Source: Helicobacter pylori (GTDB lineage Bacteria; Campylobacterota; Campylobacteria; Campylobacterales; Helicobacteraceae). From it: a stretch of 64,000 nt of DNA. A program made the translations under genes and the position numbers. The notes below the pieces were generated by a model that saw only the letters and a list, made by a program, of their open reading frames with translations, was not told the DNA's origin and made no database searches. Of the stretch, positions 19,781-29,467 are shown piece by piece (the stretch's first letter is position 1; the number at the start of each line of letters is the position of its first letter). The stretch covers positions 1,581,413-1,645,412 of the forward strand of contig CP032039.1 of assembly GCA_008032935.1 (NCBI GenBank), given 5' to 3'.

Positions 19781-21439
19781 TCAATTAAATATTAACGAAA
19801 CTAAAAAATAGCTAAACGCGCTAATCAAAACAACGCCCACTAAATTAAGCCACAAACCGGCTTTAATCATGTCCGTTATTTTAACATACCCAGAGCCATA
19901 AGCTATTGCATTGGGTGGGGTGGCTACAGGGAGCATGAACGCGCAAGTCGCACTCAAAGCTACAGGAATGGTCAATAACAAGCTTTGGTGGTTTTCATAA
20001 CCCATGCCCATCGCAACCCCTCCAATCACCGGCAAAAACGCCGCAGCGGTGGCGGTGTTAGAAGTGATTTCGGTTAAGAAAATGACCATTAAAGTGACCA
20101 TGACAATAATGAGTAAAATCGGTAAATGCGAAAAGCCAGAAACCAAATGCCCGATCCACAAACTCAACCCGGTTTTAGAAAATTGCGCGCTCAAGGCTAA
20201 CCCACCGCCAAATAAAAGCAGCACATCCCAAGGGAGTTTTTTAGCAACACCCCAATCAATGAGCCTATCGCCCTGATTGTTAGCGGGCAAAATGAATAAA
20301 AGCGCAGAAACCCCCATCGCGATCACGGAATCAATTTTATCTATCTTAATGCCCCAAGATTTTAACATTACGCCTAAAAAAATCCACCCTAAAGACGCTA
20401 AAATAAAAATAACGCCCACAGAGATTTCCGCCTGACTCAAACGGCCTAGTTTGTTTAACTCCGATTTAACGACTTCCTTACCCCCTGGGATTTCTTTAAT
20501 CTTTAAAGGGAAAATCGCATAAGTGAGCAAGAGCCACGCTAAAATGAGCATGATGAAGGCTAATGGTGTTCCAAACACCATCCACTGAGCAAAATCAATT
20601 TCAATATTGAAAGCGGTTTTCATATAGCCGGCTAATAAAGCGTTAGGGGGCGTGCCAATCAGAGTGCCTAAAGAGCCAATAGAAGCAGAATAAGCGATAC
20701 CAAGCATCAAGCAAATACTGAAATTCGTGCGATAGATAGTAGTCTTTTCTTGAATGACTTGGGTAATATCTTTACCCTTATGCACGATATTACTCATAAT
20801 ACCCCCATGCGCTTTGGTGATTTCTTCTTTTTGATAGAATGCATTAGAGGCGTTTTCTTTACCCACCAGTTTAGCGACTAATTGCAAAACGCTCATGCCA
20901 ACAGGGAGCATCATCACCGCCGTTGCGGTATTGCTCACCCACATAGACAGAAAGCCTGTAGCGATCATGAAACCTAAAATCAACCTCCTAGGGCTTGTGC
21001 CTACTAATAAAATAATGCTTAAAGCGATGCGTGTGTGCAAGTTCCATTTTTGCATGCTTAAAGCTAAAATAAACCCTCCCATAAAAAGAAAGATAATGGG
21101 CGATGCGTAAGAAGAGCTAACGCTAGAGAATTGATCCACGCTAAAGACGCTAAAAAGCACCAAAGGTAAAAGCGCGGTTGCGGGCAAGTCAATGGCTTCA
21201 GTCATCCACCATATCCCCATTAAAACAGCCACCCCAGCCACAACAGGCATCGCCTTATAATTTAAGGAACTGAGCTTGGGGATTTCTTCTACAATATGAG
21301 GCATTTGAACATTAAGCACATAACAGACAATAAGCGCGATTAACGCTCCCCCTATTAACCCCAACAAGCGCACGATCTTAGTGCTTTTATCATCGGCGCG
21401 CGTATCGGTATGCGTATCGGCATGCGAATGATTTTCCAT
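19781..21439 (-). CDS. SLC13/DASS family sodium:dicarboxylate symporter
   Basis: This 552-aa protein has a His/Asp-rich cytoplasmic N-terminus (SHADTHTDTRADD) and about 11-13 membrane segments. DASS signatures include SNTATAVMMLP (first SNT motif, near 170), GTPPNALLAGY, and a second TSNTATAAAFLPV plus ATPPNAIAYGSGY near the C-terminus. These paired SNT and TPPN loops bind Na+ and a di- or tricarboxylate. Transport of succinate or fumarate would connect with the fumarate reductase encoded in this window, which is inference. It is first gene of a unit with cdsA and dxr. Confidence 0.9.
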   Translation of the reverse strand: MENHSHADTHTDTRADDKSTKIVRLLGLIGGALIALIVCYVLNVQMPHIVEEIPKLSSLNYKAMPVVAGVAVLMGIWWMTEAIDLPATALLPLVLFSVFSVDQFSSVSSSYASPIIFLFMGGFILALSMQKWNLHTRIALSIILLVGTSPRRLILGFMIATGFLSMWVSNTATAVMMLPVGMSVLQLVAKLVGKENASNAFYQKEEITKAHGGIMSNIVHKGKDITQVIQEKTTIYRTNFSICLMLGIAYSASIGSLGTLIGTPPNALLAGYMKTAFNIEIDFAQWMVFGTPLAFIMLILAWLLLTYAIFPLKIKEIPGGKEVVKSELNKLGRLSQAEISVGVIFILASLGWIFLGVMLKSWGIKIDKIDSVIAMGVSALLFILPANNQGDRLIDWGVAKKLPWDVLLLFGGGLALSAQFSKTGLSLWIGHLVSGFSHLPILLIIVMVTLMVIFLTEITSNTATAAAFLPVIGGVAMGMGYENHQSLLLTIPVALSATCAFMLPVATPPNAIAYGSGYVKITDMIKAGLWLNLVGVVLISAFSYFLVSLIFN

Positions 21440-21474
21440 TTTATTTTACCCTTTAAAATTACTAACCTCCATGC

Positions 21475-21480
21475 TACAAT
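21475..21480 (+). promoter_or_regulatory. Predicted -10 of mnmG
   Basis: TACAAT, preceded by ATGC, lies 54 bp before the GTG start of mnmG, in the 95-bp gap divergent from the SLC13-type transporter gene. Confidence 0.45.
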
Positions 21481-21534
21481 AAAACTTTTTTAAAACTAGG
21501 GTTTTAGAAAAATAAAATCAAAACAGGAAAAAGA

Positions 21535-23400
21535 GTGGTAAAAGAAAGTGATATTTTAGTGGTTGGTGGGGGGCATGCGGGCATTGAAGCGAGCTTGATT
21601 GCGGCTAAAATGGGAGCTAGAGTGCATTTAATCACCATGCTCATAGACACGATCGGTTTGGCGAGCTGTAACCCGGCGATTGGGGGCTTGGGTAAAGGGC
21701 ATTTGACTAAAGAAGTGGATGTGTTAGGGGGGGCTATGGGGATTATTACGGATCATAGCGGTTTGCAATATCGTGTGTTAAACGCTTCTAAAGGGCCGGC
21801 GGTTAGAGGGACTAGAGCGCAAATTGATATGGATACTTACCGCATTTTTGCAAGAAATCTTGTTTTAAACACCCCTAATTTGAGCGTCTCTCAAGAAATG
21901 ACCGAAAGTTTAATCCTTGAAAACGATGAGGTAGTGGGCGTAACTACGAACATTAACAACACTTATAGAGCCAAAAAAGTGATCATCACCACAGGCACTT
22001 TTTTAAAAGGGGTGGTGCATATTGGCGAGCACCAAAACCAAAACGGGCGCTTTGGGGAAAACGCCTCTAATTCTTTAGCCTTGAATTTAAGGGAGCTTGG
22101 CTTTAAGGTGGAGAGGTTAAAAACCGGCACTTGCCCAAGAGTGGCGGGCAATAGCATTGATTTTGAAGGATTAGAAGAGCATTTTGGGGACACAAACCCT
22201 CCCTATTTTAGCTATAAAACCAAAGATTTTAACCCCACCCAACTCTCTTGCTTCATCACTTACACTAACCCCATTACCCACCAAATCATTAGGGATAATT
22301 TCCACCGAGCCCCCCTTTTTAGCGGCCAAATTGAAGGCATAGGCCCCAGGTATTGCCCTAGCATTGAAGATAAAATCAACCGCTTCAGCGAAAAAGAACG
22401 CCACCAGCTGTTTTTAGAGCCTCAAACCATTCACAAAAGCGAATATTATATCAATGGCTTAAGCACTTCTTTGCCCCTAGATGTGCAAGAAAAGGTCATT
22501 CATTCTATCAAAGGCTTAGAAAACGCCCTCATCACGCGTTATGGCTATGCGATAGAATATGATTTTATCCAGCCTACAGAATTGACCCACACTTTAGAAA
22601 CCAAAAAAATCAAAGGGCTTTATTTGGCCGGGCAAATCAATGGGACTACCGGCTATGAAGAAGCGGCGGCTCAAGGGCTTATGGCTGGGATTAATGCGGC
22701 ATTAGCCTTAAAGAATCAAGCCCCCTTTATTTTAAAGCGCAATGAAGCCTATATCGGCGTTTTGATTGATGATTTGGTTACTAAAGGCACGAATGAGCCT
22801 TACAGAATGTTTACTAGCCGTGCCGAATACCGCTTGCTTTTAAGAGAAGACAACACGCTTTTTAGGTTAGGCGAACATGCCTATCGTTTAGGGCTTATGG
22901 AAGAAGATTTTTATAAGGAATTAAAAAAAGACCAACAAGCAATACAAGAAAACTTGAAACGCCTTAAAGAATGCGTCCTTACCCCTAGCAAAGAAGTGTT
23001 AAAACGCTTGAATGAATTAGATGAAAACCCTATCAATGACAAGGTTGATGGCGTTAGTTTGTTAGCGCGCGATAGTTTTAATTTAGAAAAAATGCGCTCC
23101 TTTTTCAGCTTTTTAGCCCCCTTGAACGAGCGGGTTTTAGAGCAGATTAAAATTGAATGCAAGTATAATATTTATATTGAAAAGCAACACGAAAATATCG
23201 CTAAAATGGACAGCATGCTCAAAGTGTCTATCCCTAAAGATTTTGTGTTTAAAGGCATTCCAGGCCTTAGCTTAGAAGCGGTAGAAAAATTAGAAAAATT
23301 CCGCCCCAAAAGCCTTTTTGAAGCCTCAGAAATCAGCGGGATCACCCCGGCGAATTTAGATGTTTTGCATTTGTATATCTATTTGCGAAAAAACTCTTAA
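21535..23400 (+). CDS. mnmG: tRNA uridine-5-carboxymethylaminomethyl modification enzyme MnmG (GidA)
   Basis: With MnmE this FAD protein installs the (carboxymethyl)aminomethyl group on U34 of certain tRNAs. The 621-aa protein opens with the FAD motif GGGHAGIE (11-18). The family signatures [13 protein letters not shown] and [13 protein letters not shown] follow. [18 protein letters not shown] (cut at its core, about residue 364 on) precedes the C-terminal MnmE-binding helical domain. The start is GTG, confirmed by alignment of the N-terminal motif and AAAGAG upstream. dapE starts 10 bp after its stop. Confidence 0.95.
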   Translation: MVKESDILVVGGGHAGIEASLIAAKMGARVHLITMLIDTIGLASCNPAIGGLGKGHLTKEVDVLGGAMGIITDHSGLQYRVLNASKGPAVRGTRAQIDMDTYRIFARNLVLNTPNLSVSQEMTESLILENDEVVGVTTNINNTYRAKKVIITTGTFLKGVVHIGEHQNQNGRFGENASNSLALNLRELGFKVERLKTGTCPRVAGNSIDFEGLEEHFGDTNPPYFSYKTKDFNPTQLSCFITYTNPITHQIIRDNFHRAPLFSGQIEGIGPRYCPSIEDKINRFSEKERHQLFLEPQTIHKSEYYINGLSTSLPLDVQEKVIHSIKGLENALITRYGYAIEYDFIQPTELTHTLETKKIKGLYLAGQINGTTGYEEAAAQGLMAGINAALALKNQAPFILKRNEAYIGVLIDDLVTKGTNEPYRMFTSRAEYRLLLREDNTLFRLGEHAYRLGLMEEDFYKELKKDQQAIQENLKRLKECVLTPSKEVLKRLNELDENPINDKVDGVSLLARDSFNLEKMRSFFSFLAPLNERVLEQIKIECKYNIYIEKQHENIAKMDSMLKVSIPKDFVFKGIPGLSLEAVEKLEKFRPKSLFEASEISGITPANLDVLHLYIYLRKNS

Positions 23401-23410
23401 AGGATTTTTA

Positions 23411-24562
23411 ATGAACGCTTTAGAAATCACCCAAAAGCTCATCAGCTACCCCACCATTACGCCCAAAGAATGCGGTATTTTTGAATACATTAAATCGCTT
23501 TTTCCCACTTTTAAAACCCTAGAATGTGGGGAAAATGGCGTGAAAAACCTTTTTTTATACCGCATTTTTAACCCCCAAAAAGAACATGCAAAAGAAAAGC
23601 ATATAAAAGAAAATGTTAAGCCCTTGCATTTTTCTTTTGCAGGGCATATTGATGTCGTGCCTCCTGGAGATAATTGGCAAAGCGATCCCTTTAAACCCAT
23701 CATTAAAGAGGGGTTTTTATACGGCCGTGGGGCGCAAGACATGAAAGGGGGCGTGGGGGCGTTTTTGAGCGCAAGCTTACAATTTAACCCTAAAACCCCT
23801 TTTTTGCTTTCTGTTTTACTCACAAGCGATGAAGAAGGGCCGGGGATTTTTGGCACAAAACTCATGTTAGAAAAGCTCAAAGAAAAAGATTTGCTGCCTC
23901 ATATGGCGATTGTGGCTGAACCCACTTGCGAAAAAGTCTTAGGCGATAGCATCAAAATTGGCCGAAGAGGCTCTATTAATGGCAAACTCATTTTAAAAGG
24001 CATTCAAGGGCATGTGGCTTACCCGCAAAAATGCCAAAACCCCATTGATGCGCTCGCTTCGGTTTTGCCCTTAATTTCAGGAGTTCATTTAGACGATGGC
24101 GATGAATATTTTGACCCTTCAAAATTAGTCATCACCAACTTGCATGCAGGGTTAGGGGCTAATAATGTGACTCCAGGGAGCGTAGAAATTACCTTTAATG
24201 CACGCCATTCTTTAAAAACCACCAAAGAAAGTTTGAAAGAATATTTAGAAAAGGTTTTAAAAAATTTGCCTCACACTTTAGAATTAGAATCAAGCAGTTC
24301 GCCTTTCATCACGGCTTCTCATTCAAAGCTTACCAGCGTTTTACAAGAAAATATTTTAAAAACATGCCGCACCACCCCCCTTTTAAACACCAAAGGCGGC
24401 ACGAGCGATGCGCGATTTTTTAGCGCTCACGGCATAGAAGTGGTGGAATTTGGCGTTATTAATGACAGGATCCATGCCATTGATGAAAGGGTGAGCTTGA
24501 AGGAATTAGAGCTTTTAGAAAAGGTGTTTTTGGGGGTTTTAGAGGATTTGAGTGAGAAATGA
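23411..24562 (+). CDS. dapE: Succinyl-diaminopimelate desuccinylase
   Basis: This zinc metallopeptidase-family enzyme yields LL-diaminopimelate for lysine and peptidoglycan synthesis. The 383-aa protein carries the metal-binding [11 protein letters not shown], the active-site [10 protein letters not shown] and TSDEEGPG, and VAEPT. I chose the ATG at 23,411, after AAAGGATT, instead of an upstream extension overlapping mnmG. It is probably co-transcribed with mnmG. Confidence 0.94.
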   Translation: MNALEITQKLISYPTITPKECGIFEYIKSLFPTFKTLECGENGVKNLFLYRIFNPQKEHAKEKHIKENVKPLHFSFAGHIDVVPPGDNWQSDPFKPIIKEGFLYGRGAQDMKGGVGAFLSASLQFNPKTPFLLSVLLTSDEEGPGIFGTKLMLEKLKEKDLLPHMAIVAEPTCEKVLGDSIKIGRRGSINGKLILKGIQGHVAYPQKCQNPIDALASVLPLISGVHLDDGDEYFDPSKLVITNLHAGLGANNVTPGSVEITFNARHSLKTTKESLKEYLEKVLKNLPHTLELESSSSPFITASHSKLTSVLQENILKTCRTTPLLNTKGGTSDARFFSAHGIEVVEFGVINDRIHAIDERVSLKELELLEKVFLGVLEDLSEK

Positions 24563-24693
24563 ATGGGGAGTTTTGGCGTAAGGGTTTTATTTTTAATACC
24601 AACGCCTTTTTCGCTGGCAAAAACCACCAAACCAACTCAAGCTTTAGCATGCTAGTATCCATTTATCATAGCCTTATAAGAGTGGGGCAATGC

Positions 24694-24722
24694 TTGACAA
24701 AGTAACCAAAGCTTGCTAAATT
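24694..24722 (+). promoter_or_regulatory. Orphan promoter-like pair
   Basis: TTGACA (24,694-24,699) and TAAATT (24,717-24,722, preceded by TGC) are separated by 17 bp. The next gene start is 300 bp away and has its own -10, so this may start a small RNA. Confidence 0.35.
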
Positions 24723-24982
24723 TTTTAACCCTTTTTTGTTTTTGCAGTTTTTACATGCTCCTGTTGTTAAAAATTAAAATTCTTAAGGGCTTTTACCAAG
24801 CCACTCTTAAAAAGGGGCGATTCAATCAACTTTTTAAGACAAACTCTTTTAAGCCCTATCTTTAGAAGTATCCCTTTTAGCATGGCAATTAAGCTCAAAC
24901 AACACGCAGTTAAAAGAAAAATAATTTTTTTCTTTATCTCATCAATAAAGGTTCAATAAAGCTTTAATCGTCAATATTTGAT

Positions 24983-24988
24983 TATAAT
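24983..24988 (+). promoter_or_regulatory. Predicted -10 of hcpA
   Basis: A perfect TATAAT lies 37 bp before the hcpA ATG, followed by TAGGAGA as ribosome site. Confidence 0.6.
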
Positions 24989-25024
24989 TATAGAGAATTA
25001 CATTTTTTTAATAGGAGATATATC

Positions 25025-25777
25025 ATGCTAGGAAGCGTTCAAAAAACCCTTTTTGGGGTCTTGTGTTTGGGCGCGTTGTGCTTGAGAGGGTTAATGGCAG
25101 AGCCAGACGCTAAAGAGCTTGTTAATTTAGGCATAGAGAGCACAAAGAAGCAAGATTTCGCTCAAGCTAAAACGCATTTTGAAAAAGCGTGTGAATTAAA
25201 AGAAGGTTTTGGGTGTGTTTTTTTAGGGGCGTTCTATGAAGAAGGGAAAGGAGTGGGAAAAGACTTGAAAAAAGCCATTCAATTTTACACTAAAGGTTGT
25301 GAATTAAATGATGGTTATGGGTGCCGCCTGCTAGGAAATTTATATTATAACGGACAAGGCGTTTCTAAAGACTCTAAAAAAGCCTCACAATATTACTCTA
25401 AAGCTTGCGACTTAAACCATGCTGAAGGGTGTATGGTATTAGGAAGCTTACACCATTATGGTGTAGGCACGCCTAAGGATTTAAGAAAGGCTCTTGATTT
25501 GTATGAAAAAGCTTGCGATTTAAAAGACAGCCCCGGGTGCATTAATGCGGGATACATGTATGGTGTAACAAAGAATTTTAAGGAGGCTATTGTTCGTTAT
25601 TCTAAGGCATGCGAATTGAATGATGGTAGGGGGTGTTATAATTTAGGGGTTATGCAATACAACGCCCAAGGCACAGCAAAGGACGAAAAGCAAGCGGTAG
25701 AAAACTTTAAAAAAGGTTGCAAATCAGGCGTTAAAGAAGCATGCGACGCTCTCAAGGAATTGAAAATAGAACTTTAG
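25025..25777 (+). CDS. hcpA: Secreted Sel1-repeat Cys-rich protein HcpA
   Basis: This 250-aa protein has a signal peptide (about 1-25, ending GLMAEP) and a chain of Sel1-like repeats of about 36 residues. Each has a Cys pair spaced by eight residues, as in [12 protein letters not shown] and [12 protein letters not shown], which form a disulfide per repeat. HcpA is a known secreted, immunogenic H. pylori protein that induces cytokines. The disulfides should need the periplasmic oxidoreductase encoded at 2,675-3,472. It is monocistronic, with a perfect -10 upstream and a terminator downstream. Confidence 0.93.
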   Translation: MLGSVQKTLFGVLCLGALCLRGLMAEPDAKELVNLGIESTKKQDFAQAKTHFEKACELKEGFGCVFLGAFYEEGKGVGKDLKKAIQFYTKGCELNDGYGCRLLGNLYYNGQGVSKDSKKASQYYSKACDLNHAEGCMVLGSLHHYGVGTPKDLRKALDLYEKACDLKDSPGCINAGYMYGVTKNFKEAIVRYSKACELNDGRGCYNLGVMQYNAQGTAKDEKQAVENFKKGCKSGVKEACDALKELKIEL

Positions 25778-25956
25778 TTTTAATGAAGTTAAGCTAAAGG
25801 CTGCGTTTAGCTGGCTTTTACGCTTTTTAATGTTTTAATGAAAAACACGAACCCCACGAACCAATCTTTTAATGATCGTAAAAGACTTTTATCGAATCCG
25901 TTCATTCCAAACGCCGTTTTGAGATTGGTGCTTGAAAGGTTAAAGCGAGTTTGTTC

Positions 25957-25977
25957 AAACCCTTAAAAAGGGTTTTT
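25957..25977 (+). terminator. Rho-independent-type terminator between hcpA and htpG
   Basis: AAACCCTT (25,957-25,964) pairs with AAGGGTTT (25,968-25,975) around an AAA loop, and the stem ends in a run of five T. It sits between convergent hcpA and htpG and fits termination on the plus strand. Confidence 0.6.
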
Positions 25978-25982
25978 AACCC

Positions 25983-27848
25983 CTACAACGCCTTTAATAG
26001 CACGCTATTTAGGCGCTCATTAAAACTTTTAGCGTCTTTTAAAGCCCCTTTTTCTAAAAGCTTCGCCCCATCATAAAGCAACCAGATAAAAGCGCTCAAC
26101 TGCTCTTTATCTTCGCATTTTAAGAGTTTTTGCAAAATCGCATGGTTAGGGTTTAATTCTAGCGTTTTCTTGCTTTCAGGCACGCTTTGGCCCATTTGAC
26201 GCATAAAATTAGCCATCATCGCATTTGGTTCATCGCCTATTAAAGCCACCGCTGAAGTGAGATGATTGGAAAGCTCTACGCCTTTAATCTCATCTTTAAG
26301 ATTTTCTTCAAACGCTTTCATCAAATCTTTAAACTGATCTTTCACCTCATCATGGATTTCTTCCAAACCAAGCTCTTTCAAACTCTCGCTATGGCTAGCG
26401 TCTCTAAAAGGCGTTTTATCGTATTCATTCACGCCTGGCATCACAAACGCATCAATTTCATCGCTCAATAACAAAACATCATAGCCTTTTTGAGCGTATT
26501 TTTCCAAAATGGGGGACGCTTTTAGTAAGTCTAAATTTTCGCCTAAAAGGTAGTAAATGCTTTTTTGATTTTCTTTTAAATTTTCTTTGTATTCTTTTAA
26601 AGAAATCAATTCTCCTTTGTCTTTAGAATAGAATCTCAACAATTCTAAAAGTTTTTCTTTGTTTTCAAAATCCCCATACAAGCCTTCTTTTAACACTTTC
26701 CCAAAAGGCTCATAGAATTTATGGTAATTTTTGTTATCCTTGCTCAAGCGTTCAATCTCGCTTAAAATCTTTTTCACTGAAGCCGAACGGATATTGGCTA
26801 AAATCTTATTCTGCTGCAAGATTTCACGGCTCACGTTCAAGGGCAAATCTTCGCTGTCAATCACGCCTTTAACAAACCTCAAATAAGACGGCAACAATTC
26901 TTTGTCATCATCAGTGATAAACACCCTTTTAACATAAAGTTTGACCCCGCTTTTATAATCCACCCTAAACAAATCAAAGGGCGCTTTGCTAGGGATGTAA
27001 AAAAGCGTTGTGTATTCTAAAGAGCCTTCCACTTTATTGTGGATATAACTCAAAGGCTCGCTGTTGTCATGTGCAAACGATTGGTAAAAGTCTTTGTAAT
27101 CCTTGTCTTTTAATTCGCTCTTATTCATTTTCCATAAAGCGCTCGCTTGATTGATCTGATCGCACTTTTCTTCTTTAATTTCTTTTTTATTATCCCCTTC
27201 GCCCTCAAATTTCGTATCGGTGTAAGTTAAAAAAATAGGGAAAGGGATATGCTCAGAATACTTTTTAACAATGCCATCAATCTCCCAACGGCTCGCAAAA
27301 TGAGAATCTTCTTCTTTTAAAAAGAGGGTGATTTCTGTGCCTTGCTCCTCTTTGACGCATTCGCTGATTTCAAACTTGCCCTTACCATCGCTCACCCATG
27401 CATAAGCTTGCTCGCTAGTTACTTTCTTGGTTTGAACGACAATCTTGCTCGCTACCATGAACGCCGAATAAAAGCCCACGCCAAATTGGCCAATTAAAGC
27501 ACTATCTTTTTTCTTATCCCCACTCAAAGCGCTTAAAAAACTCTTCGTGCCTGATTTAGCGATCGTGCCTAGATGCTCAATGAGATCGTTTTTATCCATG
27601 CCTATACCATTATCTTTAATCGTTAAGGTTTTTTTCTGGCTATCAAAACTCAAATGAATGCTAGGCGTGGTATTGAGCCCTTTTAATTTCTCATCGGTCA
27701 GCATTAAATAATTCAGCTTATCCAAAGCGTCGCTCGCGTTAGAAATCAACTCCCTTAAAAAAATCTCTTTATTAGAATACAAAGAGTGGATCATCAAATC
27801 CAAAAGCTGGTTGATTTCAGTTTGAAAGGTGTATTCTTGGTTAGACAT
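25983..27848 (-). CDS. htpG: Chaperone HtpG (Hsp90)
   Basis: This is the bacterial Hsp90, a cytosolic ATP-dependent dimeric chaperone. The protein of 621 aa from ATG 27,848 has the GHKL ATPase motifs ISNASDALDKL, IKDNGIGM and IGQFGVGFYSAFM, a middle domain with the catalytic region LNVSREILQQN, and the C-terminal dimerisation domain. I preferred the ATG with GGAAAAAG upstream; a 13-residue longer frame from 27,887 starts within the promoter. Confidence 0.95.
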   Translation of the reverse strand: MSNQEYTFQTEINQLLDLMIHSLYSNKEIFLRELISNASDALDKLNYLMLTDEKLKGLNTTPSIHLSFDSQKKTLTIKDNGIGMDKNDLIEHLGTIAKSGTKSFLSALSGDKKKDSALIGQFGVGFYSAFMVASKIVVQTKKVTSEQAYAWVSDGKGKFEISECVKEEQGTEITLFLKEEDSHFASRWEIDGIVKKYSEHIPFPIFLTYTDTKFEGEGDNKKEIKEEKCDQINQASALWKMNKSELKDKDYKDFYQSFAHDNSEPLSYIHNKVEGSLEYTTLFYIPSKAPFDLFRVDYKSGVKLYVKRVFITDDDKELLPSYLRFVKGVIDSEDLPLNVSREILQQNKILANIRSASVKKILSEIERLSKDNKNYHKFYEPFGKVLKEGLYGDFENKEKLLELLRFYSKDKGELISLKEYKENLKENQKSIYYLLGENLDLLKASPILEKYAQKGYDVLLLSDEIDAFVMPGVNEYDKTPFRDASHSESLKELGLEEIHDEVKDQFKDLMKAFEENLKDEIKGVELSNHLTSAVALIGDEPNAMMANFMRQMGQSVPESKKTLELNPNHAILQKLLKCEDKEQLSAFIWLLYDGAKLLEKGALKDAKSFNERLNSVLLKAL

Positions 27849-27878
27849 TGAACTTTTTCCTTTAATAAAATTTTTAAG

Positions 27879-27884
27879 ATTATA
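27879..27884 (-). promoter_or_regulatory. Extended -10 of htpG
   Basis: The minus strand reads TTGTATAATC, a perfect TATAAT with an upstream TG, 31 bp before the htpG ATG at 27,848. Confidence 0.55.
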
Positions 27885-27952
27885 CAATAAAAGCGCGCTT
27901 AAAAGGGGGATACTATGGCTTAAAAAAAGAACATGAAAGAATGTTTAATTTT

Positions 27953-29305
27953 TTAAAAACGATAACTCATAGAGCTCATCAAATAGCTTCTATCTTGAAT
28001 GGTTTGAGCGAAATCAGGGTTATAACCGCTTGTAAAAAACCCTACCTTATAACCCTTATGCATCGTGATTTGATAGCCATTAACCATTAGCATGAAATAG
28101 ATATGTTTTTTAAGGTTATATTTAAAAGTAACCCCTAAGCTTTGCGAATCAGCCCTTGGGGAATAGGTCAATTTCCCATACAATTGCACCAAAAGATTTT
28201 TAACGCTCTTCCCTACAAAAGCGTTAATCGTTATGGAATTAGCGTTGTAAAAATTGGAATAAGCGTCTTCATAAGGGGTGTCATCTTTAGTGTCGTAAAA
28301 AGGATCAATGGGTGAGCCGTTCCAGCCTAATTGAACGCTCGCGTTCCCAAAATTCTTATACACGCTCCAGCCAAAACGATAAGAGCGGAAATTCACTCTT
28401 TGAAACACGAACAAACTCGCGCTTTTTTTACCCACTAAAGAGGCTCTGTAATAATCTTTAGACAAATAATCGCTATAAAGGGGGAACCATGCGTAAAAAG
28501 TCGTTTGGATGCGCCAACCAGATTTCCAATAAGACTTTGTATCATGGGTGATTTCAAATCCAGGAGCGTTAAAATTCTTAGGGTAAAACCAAATAAAAGG
28601 CACGACCCTAATGTATTTATTTTCGTAAATGAGATTTAAATTGTGCATGCCGTAGTTGGTTTTTTGCTTGTAATTGACAGGAGCGTAAAAATCTCTAATG
28701 GATTGCTCATTAGCTAAAGCCCTTCCAAAGGTGCTAAACCACTCTATCCTAAATTTTTTCCACCGGTAAAAAAGCTCAAACCCTTGATTAAACCCGCTCA
28801 AAAACAAAGCTTTAGAGGGGTAACGCCCTAATTTAATCCCAAAAATATCCTTATATTGATAATCTAAATACAAATTGTATAACACATAAGGCCTGGCGTT
28901 TTGAGCCTTTTGCTCTCTGGTCCAATTTTGGCTGTGTTGCATCAAATAGCCCTCCCATCGCCCCATGTAATACCAGTTCGCTGGCTGAAACCCTGCCTTA
29001 GGGTTGGCTTCATCAATCAAAAATTTCGTGGAATCATACGCTAACGCTCCTATTTCGCCCCCCACCCCAAAACCCAGTTTGTGGTTTTCAATCCCTTTAG
29101 GGAGCAAACTAGAATCAATTTGCAAAGCCCCGGTAGTGGTTACATAACTCCCTGTAGGGTAAATCCCTTTTTTGGAATTGATGACTGACTGGTTGAAAGC
29201 GATGCGCGAAAACGATCCCACTCTAGCGCTGATTTGATACTCAAAAGCGCTGAGGAAAACCCCATGCAAAGCCAAAAACCCTAGCCAAACTTTTTGATTA
29301 AGCAC
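27953..29305 (-). CDS. hofA: Outer membrane protein HofA (Hof family)
   Basis: This is a Hof-family outer membrane beta-barrel protein. A signal sequence (KVWLGFLALHGVFLSAFEYQ) is followed by alternating aromatic strands, and the chain ends SMSYRF with the terminal Phe typical of barrel proteins. The frame is open back to ATG 29,377. However, that ATG lies within a TACAAT -10 hexamer, so translation more likely begins at GTG 29,305 (450 aa), which has AAAAGG just upstream. The function of Hof proteins is poorly known; some act as porins or in adhesion. Confidence 0.82.
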   Translation of the reverse strand: MLNQKVWLGFLALHGVFLSAFEYQISARVGSFSRIAFNQSVINSKKGIYPTGSYVTTTGALQIDSSLLPKGIENHKLGFGVGGEIGALAYDSTKFLIDEANPKAGFQPANWYYMGRWEGYLMQHSQNWTREQKAQNARPYVLYNLYLDYQYKDIFGIKLGRYPSKALFLSGFNQGFELFYRWKKFRIEWFSTFGRALANEQSIRDFYAPVNYKQKTNYGMHNLNLIYENKYIRVVPFIWFYPKNFNAPGFEITHDTKSYWKSGWRIQTTFYAWFPLYSDYLSKDYYRASLVGKKSASLFVFQRVNFRSYRFGWSVYKNFGNASVQLGWNGSPIDPFYDTKDDTPYEDAYSNFYNANSITINAFVGKSVKNLLVQLYGKLTYSPRADSQSLGVTFKYNLKKHIYFMLMVNGYQITMHKGYKVGFFTSGYNPDFAQTIQDRSYLMSSMSYRF

Positions 29306-29375
29306 CCTTTTATCAAACACCTTTTTATTGAAGTCTGATATTATGCCATAAAACAAACTCGCAAGTCGCTCGCTC

Positions 29376-29400
29376 ATTGTAGAAAAAAAAAAAAAAAAAA
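29376..29400 (-). promoter_or_regulatory. hofA promoter with an 18-nt A/T homopolymer
   Basis: On the minus strand T18 (29,400 down to 29,383) is followed after two bases by TACAAT (29,381-29,376). A long T tract abutting the -10 places it in the spacer and -35 region, so slippage would change promoter geometry. This is the usual layout of transcriptional phase variation in H. pylori outer membrane protein genes. Confidence 0.6.
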
Positions 29401-29467
29401 CGATAAAATCACAAACCCCCCTTTTTTTACAAAAAGCAGGTTCAATTTAAAGATTTAAGGATTATGC

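Larger units (their letters stand above)
24563..25024. other. 462-bp intergenic region before hcpA
   Basis: There is no convincing gene. Short frames on the minus strand (about 24,459-24,662) lack a clear ribosome site and overlap dapE. The region contains a well-spaced promoter-like pair at 24,694-24,722 that does not obviously serve a gene, and the hcpA promoter near its right end. Confidence 0.5.

Noticed and set aside
24459..24662. Short minus-strand frame starting MDTSMLKLELVWW as a type I toxin
   Set aside because: It has no clear ribosome site, overlaps the end of dapE, and does not match the AapA peptide pattern I know. Only the nearby promoter is kept as a finding.
29306..29377. Longer HofA start at ATG 29,377
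   Set aside because: The ATG is part of a TACAAT -10 and the signal sequence begins after GTG 29,305.
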